DNA of 6,283 bases from M55B175 sp964635265 (GTDB lineage: Bacteria > Desulfobacterota > Desulfobacteria > Desulfobacterales > Desulfosalsimonadaceae), in the NCBI GenBank assembly GCA_964635265.1, contig CAZWNV010000175.1, positions 1-6,283 on the forward strand, read 5' to 3'. The notes under the pieces were generated by a model. The model had not been told where the DNA came from and did no database searches. It was given only the letters and a program-made list of their open reading frames with translations. Positions within the stretch are counted from its first letter, which is position 1, and every line of letters starts with the position of its first letter. This document shows, in pieces, positions 1-3,901 of the stretch. A program made the translations under genes and the position numbers.

Positions 1-234
1 ACCGTGATTATCCTCAAGACAGACAGGACCGTGGCCACCTTGAGCATTCTGGCGGCGCTCGCGGCGGTTTTTGCCGCAACGCTTCTGCTGCTCTACTGCG
101 GGCGGATGCTGATGGATCGTTTGGGCCCCCGGGCCCTGCGGGCGCTGGAAAAGTTTATGGGCATGCTGTTAAGCCTGTTGGCAGTGGATATGATGATGGC
201 GGGAATCCGGAGCGTACTGCAGGCTGTTCCGTGA
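1..234 (+). CDS. MarC family integral membrane protein, C-terminal part (5' end outside window)
   Basis: The reading frame is open from base 1 and ends at TGA 232-234, so only the last 77 codons are present. The visible part has a strongly hydrophobic stretch (LSILAALAAVFAATLLLLYC), a short basic linker with R-M-L-M-D-R-L-G-P, and a second hydrophobic helix beginning L-E-K-F-M-G-M-L-L and ending M-M-M-A-G-I-R. The order 'LG..ALRALEK.MGMLL.LLAV.M...GI' is the typical end of MarC/UPF0056 proteins, which are about 200-220 residues with six membrane helices, so these would be the last two. The family is named for a supposed link to multiple antibiotic resistance that later work did not support, and its substrate is unknown. 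It converges on the YjbQ gene, and no clear intrinsic terminator is visible in the 14 bases between them. The family call is fairly secure; the true start and full length cannot be seen. Confidence 0.8.
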   Translation, partial: TVIILKTDRTVATLSILAALAAVFAATLLLLYCGRMLMDRLGPRALRALEKFMGMLLSLLAVDMMMAGIRSVLQAVP

Positions 235-248
235 GGGGCCCCGCTGAT

Positions 249-665
249 TTATTCCCCGATGATTTTTACGAGCACCCGTTTTTTCCGCCTTCCGTCGAAT
301 TCCCCGTAAAAAATCTGCTCCCAGGTGCCGAAATCCAGCCTTCCCTCTGTTACGGCGACCACCACTTCGCGGCCCATTACCTGGCGCTTCATGTGCGCGT
401 CCGCGTTGTCTTCGCCCACGTTGTGCCGATACTGAGCCACCGGTTCATGCGGCGCAAGGCGCTCCAGCCATTCGTCATAATCCTGATGCAGGCCGGATTC
501 ATCGTCGTTGATAAAGACCGAGGCGGTGATATGCATGGCATTGACAAGGACGAGGCCCTCCTGAATGCCGCTTTTTTCAAGGCATTCCTTAACCTGCGGC
601 GTGATGTTGATAAAGGCCCTTCTTGTGGGTACCTGAAAAAAAAGCTCCTTCCGGTAGCTCTGCAT
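249..665 (-). CDS. yjbQ: YjbQ/UPF0047 family protein (secondary thiamine-phosphate synthase family)
   Basis: This encodes 138 residues, the same length as E. coli YjbQ. The start ATG (665-663) is chosen because an AGGAGG lies 4 bases upstream (670-675) and the product M-Q-S-Y-R-K-E-L begins where the family begins; an in-frame ATG further upstream would add 79 non-homologous residues inside the neighbouring gene. Family signatures seen: H45-I-T-A-S-V, N53-D-D-E, D62, N87-A-D-A-H91-M-K93, G98, E107-G-R-L and G113-T-W-E followed by G121-E. The conserved histidines and acidic residues that form the presumed metal/active-site cluster of this small beta-rich trimeric family are present. Family members can weakly complement loss of thiamine-phosphate synthase, but the physiological role is unresolved. 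The gene is last in a minus-strand run after the response regulator (61-base gap) and is probably co-transcribed. It ends at TAA 251-249, convergent with the MarC-family gene. Confidence 0.92.
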   Translation of the reverse strand: MQSYRKELFFQVPTRRAFINITPQVKECLEKSGIQEGLVLVNAMHITASVFINDDESGLHQDYDEWLERLAPHEPVAQYRHNVGEDNADAHMKRQVMGREVVVAVTEGRLDFGTWEQIFYGEFDGRRKKRVLVKIIGE

Positions 666-669
666 GTTT

Positions 670-675
670 CCTCCT
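670..675 (-). promoter_or_regulatory. Shine-Dalgarno of the YjbQ gene
   Basis: A perfect AGGAGG on the minus strand lies 4 bases before ATG 665-663. It fixes the start of the YjbQ gene against the longer upstream-extended frame. Most of it lies in the last unit of the 11-bp tandem repeat: that unit reads CCGGACAGGAG where the other two read CCGGACAGAAG, so the single A-to-G difference creates the strong ribosome binding site. Confidence 0.8.
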
Positions 676-703
676 GTCCGGCTTCTGTCCGGCTTCTGTC
701 CGG
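671..703 (-). repeat. 11-bp tandem repeat, three units, in the regulator-yjbQ gap
   Basis: On the plus strand the units are 671-681 (CTCCTGTCCGG), 682-692 and 693-703 (both CTTCTGTCCGG). The last two are identical and the first differs at one base (673). Read in the direction of transcription (minus strand), the variant unit is the one next to the YjbQ gene and contains the core of its Shine-Dalgarno. The repeat is intergenic, so copy-number change would not shift a reading frame and would leave the Shine-Dalgarno spacing intact. It may simply be a slippage product; spacing of one helical turn also allows repeated protein contact, but nothing in the sequence proves that. Confidence 0.85.
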
Positions 704-713
704 GGTTTCTGGC

Positions 714-728
714 AAAGCGAAACGCTTT
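714..728 (-). other. Small hairpin overlapping the stop codon of the HD-GYP regulator
   Basis: The sequence AAAGCG-AAA-CGCTTT (plus strand) is a perfect 6-bp inverted repeat with a 3-base loop. In the minus-strand transcript it starts inside the regulator's TAA stop codon (729-727). It is followed there by GCCAGAAACC rather than a U-run, so it is not a convincing intrinsic terminator; it could be a processing or 3'-end stabilising stem between the regulator and YjbQ parts of the transcript, or chance. On the plus strand the stem is followed by a U-richer TATTCTT, but no plus-strand gene precedes it. Confidence 0.35.
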
Positions 729-1932
729 ATTCTTCCGTAAAGTAATTGTCGAGGTTGATAAAGCGGTCGGTTCCGTCGGATTTATCCCGGGCGCTCCATT
801 GAAAGCTGCTGCTGTCCAGGGAAACACCGGTCGGGATTCCGCCTTTAATCGCCACCAGGTTATCCAGTTGATCCAGGAAGATATCCACGATATCCGGGTC
901 AAAGCTGATCCCGCGCTCTTTTTTGATGATATCTCTTGCGATTTCCACGGGATAGGGACGTTTATAGGGGCGGTTCGATGTCAGGGCGTCAAATACATCC
1001 ATTATTGCCACAATTCGCCCGGCAATGGGGATCTCCTTTTGTTTCAGCCCCCGCGGGTATCCCGAGCCGTCCCACTTTTCATGATGGGTGAGGGCGATGT
1101 CATGGGCGGTTTGCAGCACCTCTGCCCTGGAACTCGTGAGGATCGAGGCGCCGATGGTGGTATGGGTTTTGATGGTTTCAAATTCTTCCCTGGTAAGGCG
1201 GTCGGGTTTGAGCAGAATCCGGTCGGGGATGCCGATTTTGCCGATATCGTGCATGGGCGAGGCGTAGCGGATGTTTTGGATCTGGCGGTCATCGAGGCCG
1301 TAGTGTTCGGCGATAAAGGCGCAGAACTGGCTCATCCGCATAATATGGTCGCCCGTGTCCTCGTCTTTGTATTCCGCTGCCCGGGCCAGGCGGTTGATGG
1401 TGTCCAGATAGGCGGACTGGAGCTCGTCATGGGTGGTCTTCAGATTGCGCAGGGCGCTGTTGAGATCCTCCGCATACTTGGAGAGCTGCAGGTTGCTGTT
1501 TTCCAGTTCCCTGTTGATGCGCTCCCGCTCCTGGAGCAGCAGACGCTCCCGCAGAACCCGTTTGAAGCGGAGAAGAATCTCCTTGTTGCTGATGGGTTTG
1601 TAGATAAAATCCGAAGCGCCCTCGGCAATCAGGGTCTCATAGCTGAAATCCTCCACATAGCCGGTGATCACGATGAAATCCGCCTGGGAAATCTGGCGGG
1701 CCTGCTTGAGCAGATCCACCCCGTTGATGCCCGGCATATTGATATCCGTGATCGCCACATCGATGGGGGTTTGTTTCAAAACCTCCAGAGCGGTTTCGCC
1801 GTTGTCAGCGGTCAGGCATTGATAGCCGGCCCTGGTGAAGAGCAGCTCCATCATCTCGCGAATGGGGGGTTCATCGTCGACAATCAGCACATACACCGAC
1901 TGCTCACTGGATTCCATCGAATCTTGCGGCAT
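727..1932 (-). CDS. Response regulator with receiver and HD-GYP domains (predicted c-di-GMP phosphodiesterase)
   Basis: The 401-residue soluble protein has three parts. Residues about 13-130 are a receiver domain with the acidic pair D19/D20, phospho-acceptor D63 (T-D-I-N-M-P-G), T90 and K112 (Y-K-P). Residues about 115-178 are a charged, leucine-rich linker predicted to be coiled coil. Residues about 175-365 are an HD-GYP domain with G194-D-H196, the M-H228-D229-I-G-K232 motif, H257, H283-H284, G291-Y-P and D312-V-F-D-A-L, so the residues normally used for the metal centre and signature are intact. HD-GYP enzymes hydrolyse cyclic di-GMP to pGpG and/or GMP, and phosphorylation of the receiver would be expected to control this. 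A tail of about 30 residues has no recognised domain. The start is supported by GGAGG (1942-1938) 5 bases upstream; a second ATG at codon 6 is less well placed. It follows the histidine kinase gene by 57 bases, so the kinase is its probable partner. Confidence 0.95.
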   Translation of the reverse strand: MPQDSMESSEQSVYVLIVDDEPPIREMMELLFTRAGYQCLTADNGETALEVLKQTPIDVAITDINMPGINGVDLLKQARQISQADFIVITGYVEDFSYETLIAEGASDFIYKPISNKEILLRFKRVLRERLLLQERERINRELENSNLQLSKYAEDLNSALRNLKTTHDELQSAYLDTINRLARAAEYKDEDTGDHIMRMSQFCAFIAEHYGLDDRQIQNIRYASPMHDIGKIGIPDRILLKPDRLTREEFETIKTHTTIGASILTSSRAEVLQTAHDIALTHHEKWDGSGYPRGLKQKEIPIAGRIVAIMDVFDALTSNRPYKRPYPVEIARDIIKKERGISFDPDIVDIFLDQLDNLVAIKGGIPTGVSLDSSSFQWSARDKSDGTDRFINLDNYFTEE

Positions 1933-1937
1933 GCAAA

Positions 1938-1942
1938 CCTCC
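1938..1942 (-). promoter_or_regulatory. Shine-Dalgarno of the HD-GYP regulator gene
   Basis: GGAGG on the minus strand lies 5 bases before the ATG at 1932-1930. It supports the first of the two nearby in-frame ATG codons (codons 1 and 6). It sits in the 57-base gap after the kinase stop codon, so the regulator is translated from its own site rather than by tight stop-start coupling. Confidence 0.7.
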
Positions 1943-1989
1943 AGAGCGCCGAAAGCGGTTAGGGAGTGGCTCCGTTTGAACGGGCAGCC

Positions 1990-3588
1990 TCAGGCGTGGC
2001 CGGCAGTCGCCGGGGAATCCGGATCCCGGGGCGCAGAAGCGGTGTTTTGTGGTAAATATACATGTACCATAGAGCCTTCGCCGGGTTTGCCGTCAACAAG
2101 AATATCGCCTCCGTATTTTTTGACTATCCGCTGGGACAGGGAGAGCCCCAGACCTTTGCCGGTTTCTGTCTTGGTTGTAAAGAAAGGGTCGAATATCCTT
2201 TCCGCGATCGCCGGGTCAATGCCGCAGCCGGTATCCCGCACGGAAATGCAGACGTAGGGTCCAGACGGCAGATTCTCCGGCTTGGCGGGGGTTTTCCCTG
2301 TGAGCTGACAGGGGTGGACCTGGACGGAAATGCTCCCGGAACCGCCTTCGGCTGCAATGGCTTCGGCTGCGTTTGTGCAGATGTTGACGACCACCTGCTC
2401 GATCTGGTCGGGATCGGCCATGACGGCGGGGCAGCCGCTGGCTGTGTCCACGGAAAGCGCGATGCGGCGGGATAATGAGCCCTTGATCAGGCGTATCGCT
2501 TGGTTGACCGTTTCCGGCAGGTCAATGGGCTGGACCTTTTGGTCTTTGTCCGTTCGCGTGTACTGCTGGACCCGGCGGATGATTTCTTTCGCCCGGTTGG
2601 CCGCATCCAGGGCCTTGTTGAGGTTGTTGCGCTGCCGGCTGTCCTCCGGCAGCTCCATCAGGGTCATGTCGATGTAGCCGATAAGCGGAAACAGGATATT
2701 GTTGAAGTTGTGGGCAAAGCCGGCGGCAAGGGTGCCCAGGGCTTCGCTTTTCTGGCTGAGAAGAAGCTGGGTTTCCAGGTTCTGGCGTTCCTTTTCCGCC
2801 TCAATGCGCTCGGTCACATCGCGGCAGATGCCCCTGAAGCCGAGGGGAGTCTGGTCCCCGGACTCGATCAGAGACACCGATGCCTCTATGTAGCAGGAGG
2901 AGCCGTCTTTGCGCGTGAGCTTCCAGTCAAAGGCCCGGCTCGGCCTGCGGGTGCGGTAGACCATGTTAAAGGTCTGGTATATGTCGGCATGGCATTCCGG
3001 GTCGCAGACCTGGCGGTAATACATCTGTAGCAGCTCGGCTTCGGAGTAGCCCAGAATATTGCACAGCGAGGGGTTGCAGAAGGAGAACCGGCCTTTCAGG
3101 TCTACTTCATAGTAGCCGTCATCTATGGTTTCCAGGATGCTGCGGTACTTCTCCTCGCTTTTGCGCAGCGCCTCCTCGGATTTCAGGCGTTCGGTAATGT
3201 CGGGTCCGAGGCAGGCGAAGGCGATGGGCTGGTCCTGGCTGTCTGTGATGGTCAGGCTGTTGTATTCCAGAACCCGGGTTTTTCGGGTGCTGGCCAAAAG
3301 GCTCACGTATCCCGCGCTGGCCCCTTCTTCCGATAACCGCTGCAGGTACTCGACTACGGTCTGCCGGTATTTGTAGGGGATGAACTGCTTGATGTTTTTT
3401 CCCGCAAACCAGCGGGGATCGGCTATGCCGGACTCCTTGCGCCAGGTGCGGTTTACGGCCAGAATCGTGCCTTCCAGATCGTGCAGGCATAAGAGGTCGG
3501 ATAGGTTGTCCAGGATATAGCGGAGCTGTTCTTTGCGCAGCCGCTGGAATCCGGCTGCCGGGGTTTGATGGGTACGCGATGCTGGCAT
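1990..3588 (-). CDS. Cytosolic PAS-PAS sensor histidine kinase
   Basis: The 532-residue protein has no membrane segment or signal peptide, so it should read an intracellular signal. A first PAS domain spans about residues 20-135 (ends G-P-D-I-T-E-R), and a second spans about 145-262 (Y-R-S-I-L-E-T-I-D-D-G-Y-Y-E-V start, C-R-D-V-T-E-R end). The dimerisation/H-box follows with H293 in F-A-H-N-F-N-N. The ATPase domain has the N-box N406-A-A-E-A, G1 D452-T-G-C-G-I, F-box F466-D-P-F-F-T-T-K and G2 G477-K-G-L-G-L. Oddities are N294 in place of the usual acidic residue after the histidine, and six cysteines in the second PAS domain. It has no fused receiver; the HD-GYP regulator 57 bases downstream is the likely phosphate acceptor. 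The ATG at 3588 is the only upstream start, because an in-frame TGA lies two codons before it; its Shine-Dalgarno is weak (GTGAG). The ligand or cofactor of the PAS domains cannot be told from sequence. Confidence 0.95.
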   Translation of the reverse strand: MPASRTHQTPAAGFQRLRKEQLRYILDNLSDLLCLHDLEGTILAVNRTWRKESGIADPRWFAGKNIKQFIPYKYRQTVVEYLQRLSEEGASAGYVSLLASTRKTRVLEYNSLTITDSQDQPIAFACLGPDITERLKSEEALRKSEEKYRSILETIDDGYYEVDLKGRFSFCNPSLCNILGYSEAELLQMYYRQVCDPECHADIYQTFNMVYRTRRPSRAFDWKLTRKDGSSCYIEASVSLIESGDQTPLGFRGICRDVTERIEAEKERQNLETQLLLSQKSEALGTLAAGFAHNFNNILFPLIGYIDMTLMELPEDSRQRNNLNKALDAANRAKEIIRRVQQYTRTDKDQKVQPIDLPETVNQAIRLIKGSLSRRIALSVDTASGCPAVMADPDQIEQVVVNICTNAAEAIAAEGGSGSISVQVHPCQLTGKTPAKPENLPSGPYVCISVRDTGCGIDPAIAERIFDPFFTTKTETGKGLGLSLSQRIVKKYGGDILVDGKPGEGSMVHVYLPQNTASAPRDPDSPATAGHA

Positions 3589-3687
3589 GGCTCACAATCG
3601 TATTGCAGGCATTGGAATTGTCTTGCAATCCGGGTCTTTGGTTGTATATAGAACCGGTGTTTCGGTTTTGTGTCTTGCGTTATCCGC

Positions 3688-3717
3688 CTTGTAGGGCAGG
3701 AAGAATCCAATTGTCAT
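3688..3717 (-). promoter_or_regulatory. Candidate sigma-70 promoter for the kinase-regulator-yjbQ operon
   Basis: On the minus strand, ATGACA (plus 3712-3717; 5 of 6 consensus bases) is separated by 18 bases from TACAAG (plus 3688-3693; 4 of 6). It would start transcription near 3681 and give a leader of roughly 90 bases before the kinase ATG. The match is modest and promoter preferences of this organism are unknown, so this is only the best-scoring pair I could find by eye. Confidence 0.28.
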
Positions 3718-3841
3718 TGTTTTCAATTTCTATATCAGGTCAGAGCGGATGTCAAAGGCTTTATCCGGAAGCCGGGGCGCCCGTCCTCTTGCAGAGCCCG
3801 GCGGTGTTGGTTAGGGTATGTTGCGTAAACAGGTGCATCTG

Positions 3842-3901
3842 ATGGAAAAAGGCAAGGATCCTTGCAGAAACATACGGGTATGGAGCCGTCAGAGAAAATA
3901 A
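3842..3901 (+). CDS. Possible 19-residue leader ORF overlapping the hrpA start
   Basis: ATG 3842 opens a frame of 19 codons (M-E-K-G-K-D-P-C-R-N-I-R-V-W-S-R-Q-R-K) ending at TAA 3899-3901. This places its stop 22 bases inside hrpA, in a different frame from the hrpA ATG at 3880. It has an AGGTG (3831-3835) 6 bases upstream, a better ribosome site than hrpA itself shows. Translation through the hrpA start could unfold the palindrome at 3852-3865 and couple hrpA expression to it. The peptide is basic and resembles nothing I recognise. Short ORFs like this arise by chance, so the call is tentative. Confidence 0.25.
   Translation: MEKGKDPCRNIRVWSRQRK
3852..3865. repeat. 14-bp perfect palindrome just upstream of hrpA
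   Basis: GCAAGGATCCTTGC reads the same on both strands and ends 14 bases before the hrpA ATG. As DNA it could be a binding site for a dimeric regulator. As RNA it can fold as a 5-bp stem (GCAAG/CTTGC) with a GATC loop, and it contains the only AAGGA-like purine run near the hrpA start. The palindrome itself is certain; a function is not. Confidence 0.5.

Larger units (their letters stand above)
3589..3879. other. Divergent intergenic region between kinase operon and hrpA
   Basis: This 291-base region separates two divergently transcribed units and must hold start signals for both unless they are transcribed from elsewhere. The half next to the kinase is noticeably richer in A+T than the flanking genes (3601-3740), as expected of a promoter region. 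It contains a weak minus-strand promoter candidate (3688-3717), short inverted repeats such as AACCG-6 bases-CGGTT (3652-3667) and ATTGCA/TGCAAT (3602-3607, 3624-3629), and near hrpA a 14-bp palindrome (3852-3865) and a 19-codon ORF. I found no good plus-strand sigma-70 promoter: TTGTCA at 3711 has only 14 bases to TATATC at 3731. No tRNA or recognisable riboswitch is visible. Confidence 0.6.

Noticed and set aside
235..242. GGGGCCCC palindrome between the convergent marC-like and yjbQ genes
   Set aside because: It has no room for a loop and no following T-run on either strand, so it cannot be called a bidirectional terminator.
249..902. Longer version of the YjbQ protein starting at 902
   Set aside because: The extra 79 residues overlap the regulator gene, do not resemble the family, and would ignore the AGGAGG placed before ATG 665. 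E. coli YjbQ is also 138 residues.
664..1962. A 432-codon open frame on the plus strand opposite the HD-GYP regulator
   Set aside because: It is fully antisense to a gene with complete receiver and HD-GYP motifs. Its product has no recognisable family features and it has no good ribosome site. Long antisense frames are common in GC-rich genes.
1972..1983. CCGTT-TG-AACGG near the end of the kinase gene
   Set aside because: Five-base arms with a 2-base gap cannot form a proper hairpin loop and no T-run follows, so it is neither a terminator nor a clear operator.
3711..3736. TTGTCA ... TATATC as a plus-strand promoter for hrpA
   Set aside because: The spacer is only 14 bases, too short for a sigma-70 promoter, and no better spaced pair was found there.
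3579..3842. An 87-codon plus-strand ORF spanning the divergent intergenic region
   Set aside because: It starts inside the kinase gene on the opposite strand, has no recognisable domain and an unlikely composition for a small membrane protein. It fills the region where promoters are expected.
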